Shown here in pieces: positions 7,969-15,497 of a stretch of 27,227 bases of DNA. Below the pieces are notes generated by a model. It searched no databases. It was not told the DNA's origin and was given only the letters and a program-made list of their open reading frames with translations. How positions within the stretch are numbered: position 1 is the first letter of the stretch; every line of letters begins with the position of its first letter. Origin of the DNA: Planctomycetota bacterium (GTDB taxonomy: Bacteria > Planctomycetota > Brocadiia > JAJRTI01); assembly GCA_024278415.1 (NCBI GenBank), contig JAJRTI010000116.1, positions 1 through 27,227 on the forward strand. Reading direction: 5' to 3'. A program made the position numbers and the translations under genes.

Positions 7969-8955
7969 ATGCCCAACACCATCGACATCTCGATTGTTGT
8001 GCCCTTCTACAACGAAGGGGGCAACTGCCGCGAGCTGTACGAACGCATCGCCAAGGTCGCCGATGAGCAGGATGGCGAGTGGGAGTTTGTGTTCGTCGAC
8101 GACGGCAGCACGGACAAGACGTGGGAGGTTCTCTGCGAGATCCAGGCCGGCGACTCGCGCGTGCGCGCGGTGCAACTGCGCCGCAACTTCGGCCAGACCC
8201 CGGCCCTTGCGGCCGGCTTCGACCACGCGCGCGGCGACGTGATCGTCTCCATGGACGGCGACCTCCAGCACGAGCCGGAGCAGATTCCCATGTTCCTCGA
8301 GGGGATCGCGGAGGGCTATGACCTCGTGAGCGGGTGGCGCGAGCAACGGGCCGACTCGTTCGTCATGCGCCGCATCCCTTCTCGTGTGGCGAACTGGCTC
8401 ATGGCCAAGCTGTCGGGCCTGGACCTGCACGACTTCGGCACAACCTTCAAGGCGTATCGCCGCGAGGTGATCGAGCAGATCGACATGTTCGGCGAACTGC
8501 ATCGCTTCATGCCGGCGCTCGCGAGCAGAGTGGGGGTGCGGGTCAAGGAGGTGTCGATCCGCAACCCGGCGCGCAAGGCCGGCAAGTCCAACTACGGCAT
8601 TGGCCGCACGTTCGGCGTGTTCTGCGACCTTCTCATGGTCAAGTTCTTCATCAGCTACCTTTCTCGGCCCATTCGCGTGTTTGGCGGGCTCGGCATGGCG
8701 AGCTTCGGCCTGGGGGTGCTGATCGACGTAACGCTGATGATCAACTGGCTCGCCGACCATGGCCAGCACAACATCGCGAAGGAGCACGGCGGGCTGCTGC
8801 TGTTGTCCGTGCTGCTGATCTTGGCTGGGGTGCAGTTCTTCGCCATGGGCCTGACCGCGGAGATCGGCGCGCGCATCTACCACCGTGTGGCTGGCCGGCG
8901 CATCTACACCGTGCGGGAAATCCGAGAGGCCCACGGGGGCACGCTCCAGCCGTGA
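7969..8955 (+). CDS. family 2 glycosyltransferase with two C-terminal membrane segments
   Basis: The 328-aa product is a GT2 enzyme of the dolichol-phosphate-mannose synthase/GtrB/ArnC type. It begins with ISIVVPFYNEGGN, the family start, then has FVFVDDGSTD, the RNFGQTPALAAGFDHARGD segment and the nucleotide/metal-binding MDGDLQHEPEQI. Two hydrophobic hairpins at about 230-260 and 270-300 anchor it in the inner membrane. Such enzymes move a sugar from a nucleotide donor to undecaprenyl phosphate for surface glycans. ATG 7969 is preferred over an in-frame TTG at 7963. Its TGA overlaps the GTG start of the next gene, so the two are probably translated together. Confidence 0.9.
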   Translation: MPNTIDISIVVPFYNEGGNCRELYERIAKVADEQDGEWEFVFVDDGSTDKTWEVLCEIQAGDSRVRAVQLRRNFGQTPALAAGFDHARGDVIVSMDGDLQHEPEQIPMFLEGIAEGYDLVSGWREQRADSFVMRRIPSRVANWLMAKLSGLDLHDFGTTFKAYRREVIEQIDMFGELHRFMPALASRVGVRVKEVSIRNPARKAGKSNYGIGRTFGVFCDLLMVKFFISYLSRPIRVFGGLGMASFGLGVLIDVTLMINWLADHGQHNIAKEHGGLLLLSVLLILAGVQFFAMGLTAEIGARIYHRVAGRRIYTVREIREAHGGTLQP

Positions 8956-10163
8956 CCGCTGCATCACACAACGGCCGCTCCCGGGGCTTCACGCTCTTCC
9001 TCTGCACCGTGTTGCACGCGTTCACGCACGCGTACACGGTGATGCTCGTTCCGCTCGCGCTTATGATCCAAGCCGACCTGCGGCTGGAGCATGTCGCACA
9101 GGCCATGATGCTTCTGACCGTGCAAGGCCTGTGCTACTGCGCCGGCTGCCTGCCCGCTGGGGTTCTTGCCGACCATCTCAGCCGGCGCGACGCGCTCGCG
9201 TTGGGGCTGCTGTTGAACGGTGCAGCCTTCGTGGGCCTGGCGTACTCCCCCACGTACTTGGCCGCGTTGGCCGCGGTCGCGTGCGCGGGCCTGGCGGGCA
9301 GCCTGTACCATCCCGCCGGCAGCGCGCTGGTCGTGGCGCTCTACCCCGAGCGCAAAGGCCGCGCCGTGGGCCTCGCCGGCATGGGCGCGGCTCTGGGCTT
9401 TGCGTTCGGCCCATGGTTTGGCGGGCTGCGAGCGGATGTCTACGGCTGGCGTCGCCCGTGCTTGGAGCTTGGCTTGGCCGGCATCGCCGCCGCGGTCCTC
9501 TTCCGGCTCCTCGCACAAGACCCTCCCGTTGAACGCGCCGACACCCCTGGCAAGGGCCGCCAACCCACGCTCCCGATGCTGGCGTTCTTCGTCATCATCG
9601 CCCTCTGCTTCAGCATGCGCGACTTCGGCGCGGTCGCGATCAAGCCGCTGGCCACGGTCCTGCTCCAGAAGGCGCACGCCTTCTCGCCCAAGCAGACAGG
9701 CGACTACTTTGGGCTCATGAGCCTCACCGCGCTCATCGCCAACCCTCTCTTTGGCGCGCTAAGCGACCGGCGCCATCGGCTCGGCATCGCGGCGGGGGTC
9801 CTCGTTGTCGCCGGCATGGGCGCGGCCGCGCTCCCCCACGCGTCGGCCCGGTTTGTTTTGGCGCCACTCGTGGTCTTCGAGTTCTTCGTACTCGCGTCGT
9901 ACCCCGTGGTCGAGACCGCGCTTGCCGAGAGTGTGCCTGACAGGTTGCGGGGCCGCGCCTTTGGCCTGTTCATCACAGTGGCAGGCCTCATCGGCGCGAC
10001 CGCGCCCTGGTGCATGGGCGAGGTCGTGGACGCCATCGGCGCGCGCGCCACGGACTCTGCGGCGTACGTCGGGACGTTTGCTTTCCTGGGTGCGCTGATC
10101 GCGGCCTCGCCCGTGGGCCTGCTCGTGCTGCGCGAGTTCCGGCGCAGGCATCCCGTCGGCTGA
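8952..10163 (+). CDS. MFS transporter
   Basis: The 403-aa protein has about twelve hydrophobic segments and two copies of the MFS loop motif: GVLADHLSRRDAL between helices 2 and 3, and the weaker GALSDRRHRLG in the second half. It belongs to the major facilitator superfamily; its best-looking relatives by feel are fosmidomycin/sugar-efflux type permeases (SLYHPAGSALV segment), but the substrate is not readable. The start is GTG 8952, overlapping the glycosyltransferase stop as GTGA; no ATG lies near the true N-terminus. The overlap suggests joint expression, not necessarily a joint pathway. Confidence 0.88.
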   Translation: MTAASHNGRSRGFTLFLCTVLHAFTHAYTVMLVPLALMIQADLRLEHVAQAMMLLTVQGLCYCAGCLPAGVLADHLSRRDALALGLLLNGAAFVGLAYSPTYLAALAAVACAGLAGSLYHPAGSALVVALYPERKGRAVGLAGMGAALGFAFGPWFGGLRADVYGWRRPCLELGLAGIAAAVLFRLLAQDPPVERADTPGKGRQPTLPMLAFFVIIALCFSMRDFGAVAIKPLATVLLQKAHAFSPKQTGDYFGLMSLTALIANPLFGALSDRRHRLGIAAGVLVVAGMGAAALPHASARFVLAPLVVFEFFVLASYPVVETALAESVPDRLRGRAFGLFITVAGLIGATAPWCMGEVVDAIGARATDSAAYVGTFAFLGALIAASPVGLLVLREFRRRHPVG

Positions 10164-10476
10164 CGGACATGGGACGTCGATGAGGTCGATGAGGGGTCAA
10201 CAGATAAACGCAGATAACAGGCACAGCGGATTGCGCCCCATTCTGCCGCGCGGTCCGGGCCGCAAGAACAACCGCCGGGGCCTCTTGACGTTCGCGCGGT
10301 TTGGGAGTCCCCCCGGCTGCTGGGGCTAGTGTCGCGTCCCGCAAGTTCGTTTACCCAATCCGGCGCACAGGTTGGGCAATGCCTGCCAATTCTGTCTGCC
10401 GCGCCCCCCGGTGGATGCATCCCCTGCCCGGGGTCCGGCGCCTCATGTCGCTACGCCGTAGGCGTTATACCCAAAG

Positions 10477-10505
10477 CCCAGGGTTAAGCGTAGCGCAACC
10501 CTGGG
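10477..10505. repeat. compound CCCAGGGT hairpin, copy 1
   Basis: Outer arms CCCAGGGTT (10477-10485) and AACCCTGGG (10497-10505) enclose AAGCGTAGCGC, which contains a small GCG/CGC inner pair. It shares its outer arms with copies at 10753 and 10894. Confidence 0.7.
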
Positions 10506-10752
10506 AAACCCTGCACTTCTTTGTCCCGGCACTTTCGTAGGGACTCATTGCCATACGATGACCCGCCGCACTTCTTGCAAGCACATTTGCAAGCCCTCAT
10601 GACGGCATCCAGGTGCGTGCATGTTGACCTTCAGCACGTTGGCGGATATCCTCGCGCCGGGCGGGCTAGGAGGCCTGCTCTTTACCCACATTTCAAGGAC
10701 GGCTGCGGCGGGTGCCGGGGATCGGGAATCCCAACGGGATTCCGTCCTCCAG

Positions 10753-10785
10753 CCCAGGGTTGCGAGCGAAGCTCGCTACCCTGGG
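10753..10785. repeat. compound CCCAGGGT hairpin, copy 2
   Basis: Outer arms CCCAGGGT (10753-10760) and ACCCTGGG (10778-10785) enclose an inner hairpin GCGAGC-GAA-GCTCGC. The inner stem differs from copies 1 and 3 while keeping complementarity. Confidence 0.7.
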
Positions 10786-10807
10786 TGGTTGAGCGCTGTG
10801 CCCCACC

Positions 10808-10867
10808 CCCCTTCCCTCTGCCTTTCCGATCCCGCAAGTGCGGGATCGGAAAGGCAGAGGGAAGGGG
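10808..10867. repeat. 29-bp perfect palindrome
   Basis: Arms 10808-10836 and 10839-10867 are exact reverse complements with a 2-nt centre (AG). The inner core is GATCCCGCA/TGCGGGATC and the outer part is CCTTCCCTCTGCC/GGCAGAGGGAAGG. No T-run follows. It lies inside the TTTACCCACAT-bounded unit. Confidence 0.85.
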
Positions 10868-10893
10868 AGAATGGTGGGTTTGGGTGCCTTGTT

Positions 10894-10926
10894 CCCAGGG
10901 TAGCGGCCTGCGGCCGCAACCCTGGG
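10894..10926. repeat. compound CCCAGGGT hairpin, copy 3
   Basis: Outer arms CCCAGGGT (10894-10901) and ACCCTGGG (10919-10926) enclose AGCGGCCTGCGGCCGCA, an inner GCGGCC/GGCCGC hairpin. It is the third member of the family in this gap. Confidence 0.7.
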
Positions 10927-11139
10927 CTATCATACGGGACCCCCTTGGGGTCCGGGAGGCCGCACGAGAACGACCTCGCAAGAGTTTGGAGATGTGGGTA
11001 AAGAACGGGCCAGGAGGCCGGGGTTATGAACGCGGCGCAGCAGTGCAAAAGCCTGCTCCCACCGACGCGGGGTCGGTGGGGGCCAGCGAGGTGAGACCAC
11101 TCTTTGCACTCGGCTGAAATGTTACGATACGACGTAACT

Positions 11140-11337
11140 TCATTCGCTAGGCCGAGCACGGCCCATGAAAGATACCAGCGCCGCCGTCAGCGCGCTCTCA
11201 TCCACCTTGTATTCGTCGTAGTCGTCGTCCCTTATATGACGTGTCTTCGTGGTCAGCAGGTAGCCATGAACGGTGGGGCCAATGAAGAGCGATTCGGACG
11301 ATGCGGCGCTGTATTTCGGGGCGAATGCAAGCGGCAT
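11140..11337 (-). pseudogene. possible remnant of a coding region
   Basis: A 65-codon open stretch from an internal ATG reads like a natural protein end (SLFIGPTVHGYLLTTKT, then RDDDYDEYKVDESALT), with mixed composition and GC-rich third positions. Upstream of it the frame turns into a low-complexity Ser/Leu stretch that is the shadow of the purine-rich repeat tract. I do not recognise the family. It may be the C-terminal relic of a gene broken by repeat insertion, or chance. Confidence 0.25.
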
Positions 11338-11389
11338 CGGGGAGAGGTCGCATGCGCAGTCGCCTTCGTCGCTTGGGGCTTCTGGGAAT

Positions 11390-11540
11390 ATCCTACCACG
11401 GAGGACACGGAGGGCAAGGAAAGTGACGAATGACGAGAGAGCCAATGATGAAGGCCGGAGGCAAAGCAGAACCGCGAAGGACACAGAGGAACGCAGAGAG
11501 ATGGAAACGCCAAGGCGCAGAGACGCTAAGGCGCAAAGGG
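11390..11540. repeat. degenerate purine-rich short-repeat tract
   Basis: Related words recur on the plus strand: CCACGGAGGACACGGAGGGC near 11396, CGCGAAGGACACAGAGGAAC near 11474, and ACGCCAAGGCGCAGAGACGC near 11508 followed by TAAGGCGCAAAG. The spacing is roughly 8-11 bp. A related CCACAGATG/CCACGGATG pair occurs near 13491-13519. No coding signal is seen in it. Confidence 0.5.
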
Positions 11541-11846
11541 CGGAGGCAGACCAGAAAGAGATTCCAGAGGAACCGGGGGCAACGGAATTGGACGGCAACC
11601 GAATTCGGAGCTATCGCTGGGTCGGCATTCCGTTGCCGCACTCTCCTGCCTGTTGTCTGTTTCTTTCACGGCGTTTGGCCTTCGGCCCAATCGATACAGA
11701 CGGTCTGATCCCACGCCGCTACATTGACTGGCTCGTGGCTTTGGATATCATCTGAACCATGACCCGGAGTGGGTGGCCTTCGCCCGGCGTCTGAACGCAA
11801 GGGCGCTCCGCTCCATCTGCGCCCATGCCTCCTTTCTTGATGCGCG

Positions 11847-12917
11847 ATGACGCCGATCGTTGACAACCAACCCCAGCCCAGGGCGGCCCTGTCGCTCTAC
11901 GACATCGAGCCGGTGGTGGACGTTGTCGTGGCCGGCGGCACGGCCGGCCGGACGTGGAAGGTGACGACTGTTGGCCGGACCTATTTCCTCCGGCTGCGCG
12001 GGGTGCGCACGTCCACGCTCGAGCGCCTCGAATATGACCATGGCCTTCGCCGGCGCCTGGTCGAGCATGGCGTGCCTACAGCGGAGGCGCTCAAGACGAA
12101 AAACGGCCGGCAGTGGATCGAGTTGGCTGGCCGCGTCTTCGAGCTGTATCCGTTCGTTGAGGGGCGGCCGTTCAACTTCGATAGCAACGTGGAGTGCCGC
12201 GCGGCCGCGCAAGCTCTGGCGGAGTTTCACAACGCGGCCAGGGGCTACGCTCCACCCAACCCGCGGCCCATGGGGATCGCGCAGTATGCCTGGTTAGGCT
12301 TCTGCGACCGCGCCAGCGACCGTATGGACGATCCCGACCTCCAGGCCGCCAACATCGAGGCCTTGCGCAGCATCGCTGAAACAGACGACGACCGCCGCGC
12401 AGTCGAATGGGCGCTTGCCCGGGCGGCGCGCCTGCGCGAGCGCAACGCGGGCGCGATCTACGACAGCACCCGGCACTGGGTCATGCATGGCGATTACACT
12501 CCGGCCAACGTGCTGTTCACGTGCGACTACCGCGTCGCCGGCATCTTCGATTTAGACTGGGCCATGCCAGGCCCGCGCGTGCGTGACATCGGCGATGCGC
12601 TGTATTTTTTTGCCGGCAGTAGGGCCAGCTTGGACACCCGCGACATTTGGACGCTCACGGACGCGGTCCCTTTCGACTTTGGCCGGTGTATCTCGTTCCT
12701 GAATCAGTATCATCGCGTGTCGCCGCTGACGCCTGACGAGTGGCAGGCGCTTCCCGCGGCCTTCGAGGGACGCTGGCTGTCGATCCGGCTTGAAGGCATG
12801 GCCAAGGTGCCTCAGGCCGAGCGCCTGCGCTTTTTCAGCCGCGGCGACATCCGAGTGCCTATCGATTGGCTCGACGCGAACTGGGTTGCGCTGCGTTGCG
12901 CGGTTGCGGCTGTTTGA
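11847..12917 (+). CDS. aminoglycoside phosphotransferase-fold kinase
   Basis: This 356-aa protein belongs to the APH/choline kinase-like phosphotransferase family. The catalytic loop is HGDYTPANVLF (His214, Asp216, Asn221) and the metal-binding loop is IFDLDWA (Asp235, Asp237). The N-lobe holds the glycine-containing strand AGGTAGRTWKV and a basic strand FLRLRG in place of the ATP-contacting Lys region; FELYPFVEGRPF is the hinge. Members phosphorylate small hydroxylated molecules (homoserine-, choline- or sugar-like), so an antibiotic-resistance role should not be assumed. It stands alone between two repeat-rich gaps, with no clear promoter seen and a weak ribosome-binding site before ATG 11847. 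Confidence 0.85.
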   Translation: MTPIVDNQPQPRAALSLYDIEPVVDVVVAGGTAGRTWKVTTVGRTYFLRLRGVRTSTLERLEYDHGLRRRLVEHGVPTAEALKTKNGRQWIELAGRVFELYPFVEGRPFNFDSNVECRAAAQALAEFHNAARGYAPPNPRPMGIAQYAWLGFCDRASDRMDDPDLQAANIEALRSIAETDDDRRAVEWALARAARLRERNAGAIYDSTRHWVMHGDYTPANVLFTCDYRVAGIFDLDWAMPGPRVRDIGDALYFFAGSRASLDTRDIWTLTDAVPFDFGRCISFLNQYHRVSPLTPDEWQALPAAFEGRWLSIRLEGMAKVPQAERLRFFSRGDIRVPIDWLDANWVALRCAVAAV

Positions 12918-13145
12918 CGCAAGGATGCCGTGTGGGGGCGGGGGCTGCTCTTTACCCACATTTTGGCCACCGATGCCACTGCCTTGTGCAGTAGTTCCTC
13001 AGGCCGGGCGTCTACCCGGCGTTGCTGGAAACAGTGGTGAATCCCACTGGCTTTTCCGCCGTACGGCGGATGGGTCGTTAGGCCCTTACCGGTTTTCGAG
13101 CGACAACATGTTGTCGATGTGTGCGGTGCGAGGCGACGTGGTTTA

Positions 13146-13217
13146 TAGTAGGGCAATTCATTGCCCGTCGAACGTCCTTGCCCTCACGAGGCAGACGGGC
13201 GATAAATCGCCCTACTA
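13146..13217. repeat. cloverleaf-like nested inverted repeat
   Basis: Outer arms TAGTAGGGC (13146-13154) and GCCCTACTA (13209-13217) share bases with two internal hairpins, GGGCAAT-TC-ATTGCCC (13151-13166) and GGGCGAT-AA-ATCGCCC (13197-13212). The segment can fold either as one long stem or as two separate hairpins. Confidence 0.65.
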
Positions 13218-13634
13218 CAAGCGGCCCGACGGCGGCGGCGGCGCCCCTTTTTCGCAGCGAAGTCTGCGAGAAAGCATAGTGCCTTATCCATCCAGAATTG
13301 TCATGAAAAACAAGAAGTTGAGAGCGCTCTGCGCACAAACTCATGTCGGAATGATAGGTGACGACACAGCCGCGGGATTGGGTGCACAGCCGTCCGTGGT
13401 CACGCCCCCTGATGGGGACAGATCGCATCCGCGCCGGACGCGGACCGATCACCGCGCGCAGACGTGGGAGCTGTTCTGGCGGAAAGATGGACCACAGATG
13501 TCACCAGAGACCACGGATGACGAACCAGTCCCGCGACAGCACAAGTTCCGGCCGGAACAAGATCCTGCGGCTGGAACATCGCATTGGGCTGCGGGCAGCC
13601 CGCTTTATGTTTCCTGCCGCGGAAGCGTGAAACT

Positions 13635-13720
13635 CCACGGGCCAAGCCCGTGGCATCTCCAGAGGCGTTGTGTGCTCGTTGTAGATGGCCAACATGAGCA
13701 ACCACAGGGCAAGCCTGTGG
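13635..13720. repeat. pair of related CCAC-GTGG hairpins
   Basis: CCACGGGC-CAA-GCCCGTGG (13635-13653) and CCACAGG-GCAAG-CCTGTGG (13702-13720) have the same design and similar right flanks (CATC and TATC). The stems differ by compensating changes, as in REP-like families. Confidence 0.65.
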
Positions 13721-13842
13721 TATCCCGCTGCTGTGTGCCAATCACGTTCTGCATCCGTGGGATCCATCTGCCCATTTGGTTGCGGCCAAAGGCCGCGCTA
13801 GGGTATCCTCTTTGGGATGTGGGTAAAGAGCAGGGAGCGGGT

Positions 13843-13902
13843 GACACGATGCGTCCGCCTTCGGCGGCTTCCGCATCGCGTTCCCGCGGCTCGCATCGTG
13901 TC
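13843..13902. repeat. 11-bp inverted repeat with inner hairpin
   Basis: GACACGATGCG (13843-13853) and CGCATCGTGTC (13892-13902) are perfect reverse complements. Between them is a smaller CCGCC-TTC-GGCGG hairpin (13855-13867). It begins ten bases after the right end of the second TTTACCCACAT unit. Confidence 0.6.
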
Positions 13903-14191
13903 CCTGACCCATTGGGCACTGAGCCCGCATTTCTCACCAGCCTGGGATAGAACTGTCGGAGAAGTCGCCGCCTGAAAGACCTTACCGGCCCAGACGAACG
14001 CGTGGGTTGAGCACCAGCCTGCGCGCGTGGAATGGGAGGGGCTGGCCCTTCGGGCGAGCCCAGTCGGGCGCCGCTGCTGCGTTGCACCGCGCTCGACGTG
14101 CCCCGAGCACGCCTTCGCGACAGTGCGCCTTGCATCGACACCCGCCTGGACTCGTGAGAAATGCGGGTTAGCGCCCTTGGTTCACGTCCTC

Positions 14192-15379
14192 ATGACAGAA
14201 GCCATCCCAGAGCCCCCGGCCAAGCGCCGCTTCCCGCTATGGAAGAAGCTCGCCTTCGCCACTGTCCCGTTGATTGCCGTGCTTGCGCTCGTTGAATTGG
14301 GCTTTCGCCTGTTCGCGCCGGGCGAGCAAGAGGACATCACGAAGCGCTGGCGTTTCTTGCAGGAGTTCCATCCGTTCCTGGGCATTGACCGGCGTCCCCA
14401 GGGCCGGAAAGTGCTGGACGACGAGCATGGCAAGCGCACGTTCACCGTGAACAACATCGGCTTCCGCGGGCAGGACGTGCAGGCGCGCAAGCCGGCCGGC
14501 GTGTTCCGCATCGCTTGCCTCGGCGGCTCGACCACCGAGAACGAGTTCGTCGACGACTCCCAGACGTATTGCGCGATCCTCCAGCGCTTGCTGCGAGAGC
14601 AGACGGGGCGTAGGGACGTGGAGGTGGTGAATGCCGGCTGCGCGACGTATTCGACCGCGCACAGCTTCATCAACTACGCGCTGCGCGTCAGCGACCTCCA
14701 GCCGGACCTGGTGACGATCTACCACGGCATCAACGACCTCGTGCCGGGCATGTGCCCTGGGTTTCGCTCGGATTACCGGAATTTTTACCGCTTCTACCAT
14801 CTGGTGGGTGCGCTCCAGACCGATCTGGAGCTGCGCATCGAGACCCCTCTGGATCGCGTACTCCGATGGAGCGTCGCGTACCGGTTTTGCACGCGCGCGG
14901 TTGCCCGGTCCATGGTCAGCCAAGTGCGGGAGCCGCGTAGCTTCAAGGTGCAGCCGGCCAACCGTGTCACCGGCGAGGGGCCCCGCATCTTCGAGCGCAA
15001 CCTGCGCGCGATCATCACCCTGGCCCAGGCCAACGGCAGCCGCGTGCTGCTGTGCACGTTCCCCTATGTGCTTCGGCCGGATATGACGCCGGCTGAGCGC
15101 GGCCGCCTCGGTGGGTACGGCTGGTTCAAGTTTCTCACGGTGAGGGGTGTCATCGACGGCCTCCAGCGGCACAACGTGATCATCGAACGCTTGGCCAAGG
15201 AGAAAGGAACCCTGCTCGCCGATCTGGCCACGGCCGTGCCTAAGGACTTCGAGCACTTCTTTGACTCGTGCCACATGACGCCGGAGGGGCAGGCCGTTGC
15301 CGCGCGCGAACTGACCAGGGTGATCATGCAGTCAGAGGTGATCGGGAAGCAGGCGAGTAGGCCCACGGGCCCCAAGTGA
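14192..15379 (+). CDS. membrane-anchored SGNH/GDSL-type hydrolase
   Basis: The 395-aa product starts with a basic stretch (KRRFPLWKK) and one hydrophobic segment (about 17-35), so it is probably anchored with the enzyme domain outside the cytoplasm. The SGNH blocks are visible: GGSTTE with the nucleophile Ser113 (block I), GIND at 179-182 with Asn181 (block III), and DSCH at 358-361 with the catalytic Asp/His pair (block V). A preceding region with NNIGFRG is common in the PVC-type members. Family members de-acylate or acylate polysaccharides and lipids. The ATG at 14192 begins the anchor; longer in-frame starts lack a ribosome-binding site. A short hairpin places its stop codon in the loop. 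Confidence 0.82.
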   Translation: MTEAIPEPPAKRRFPLWKKLAFATVPLIAVLALVELGFRLFAPGEQEDITKRWRFLQEFHPFLGIDRRPQGRKVLDDEHGKRTFTVNNIGFRGQDVQARKPAGVFRIACLGGSTTENEFVDDSQTYCAILQRLLREQTGRRDVEVVNAGCATYSTAHSFINYALRVSDLQPDLVTIYHGINDLVPGMCPGFRSDYRNFYRFYHLVGALQTDLELRIETPLDRVLRWSVAYRFCTRAVARSMVSQVREPRSFKVQPANRVTGEGPRIFERNLRAIITLAQANGSRVLLCTFPYVLRPDMTPAERGRLGGYGWFKFLTVRGVIDGLQRHNVIIERLAKEKGTLLADLATAVPKDFEHFFDSCHMTPEGQAVAARELTRVIMQSEVIGKQASRPTGPK

Positions 15380-15387
15380 CTTGGGGC
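15369..15387 (+). terminator. 8-bp hairpin with the stop codon as its loop
   Basis: GCCCCAAG (15369-15376), the TGA stop (15377-15379) and CTTGGGGC (15380-15387) form a perfect 8-bp stem with a 3-nt loop. GGGGG follows rather than a T-run, so termination is not assured. Confidence 0.4.
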
Positions 15388-15497
15388 GGGGGCCGTCCGT
15401 GTTTGGCGTACGCAAGCGAAGAAACGCGTGCCCGCCGCGTAGCCACATGCGCCAGCATGCGGGCCGGCCGACGAGCGGCGCGAGTGGCCTACATTCC

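Larger units (their letters stand above)
10676..11011. mobile_element. candidate MITE-like unit bounded by inverted TTTACCCACAT repeats, unit 1
   Basis: The left end has CTGCTCTTTACCCACAT (10675-10691); the right end has its imperfect reverse complement ATGTGGGTAAAGAA (10992-11005). The octamer AGGAGGCC stands directly before the left end (10668-10675) and again just after the right end (11012-11019), as a target-site duplication would. Inside are two compound CCCAGGGT hairpins and a 29-bp palindrome, but no transposase. The same terminal sequence bounds a second unit at 12945-13833. Confidence 0.45.
10164..11846. other. 1.7-kb gene-poor gap with repeats
   Basis: I find no convincing intact gene here. 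The interval carries three compound CCCAGGGT hairpins, a 29-bp perfect palindrome, a TTTACCCACAT-bounded unit, a purine-rich degenerate repeat tract and one possible gene remnant. Each is listed separately. A short AACAGATAAACGCAGATAAC tract lies near 10199. Confidence 0.6.
12945..13833. mobile_element. candidate mobile unit bounded by exact 17-bp inverted repeats, unit 2
   Basis: CTGCTCTTTACCCACAT at 12945-12961 is repeated exactly in reverse complement at 13817-13833, enclosing about 855 bp. The left 17-mer is identical to that at 10675-10691. The interior carries paired hairpins (13146-13217, 13635-13653, 13702-13720) and no recognisable transposase. Target-site duplications are not clear. 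It could be a composite of smaller REP-like elements rather than one transposable unit. Confidence 0.45.
12918..14191. other. 1.3-kb gene-poor gap with repeats
   Basis: No convincing gene. Most of the interval (12945-13833) is the second TTTACCCACAT-bounded unit with several nested hairpins; beyond it is a long inverted repeat at 13843-13902. From about 13905 to 14191 I see nothing assignable. Confidence 0.6.

Noticed and set aside
8334..8951. N-terminal extension of the MFS protein
   Set aside because: It reads through the glycosyltransferase in another frame; the GTG at 8952 and the first membrane helix fit the true start.
7912..8967. 351-codon minus-strand open stretch opposite the glycosyltransferase
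   Set aside because: Antisense shadow of a gene with GT2 motifs.
10521..11117. 198-codon plus-strand stretch in the first gap
   Set aside because: It spans the 29-bp palindrome and the CCCAGGGT hairpins; composition is not protein-like.
11847..12917. Calling the phosphotransferase an antibiotic-resistance gene
   Set aside because: Only the general APH-fold motifs are visible; the family has many metabolic members.
10477..13902. Repeat-rich gaps considered as a CRISPR array
   Set aside because: Repeats are palindromic, of unequal spacing and sequence, with no equal-length direct repeats or unique spacers.
12790..13950. 386-codon open stretch after the phosphotransferase
   Set aside because: It crosses the repeat unit and hairpins and has no protein-like domain; it is open because of GC content and repeats.
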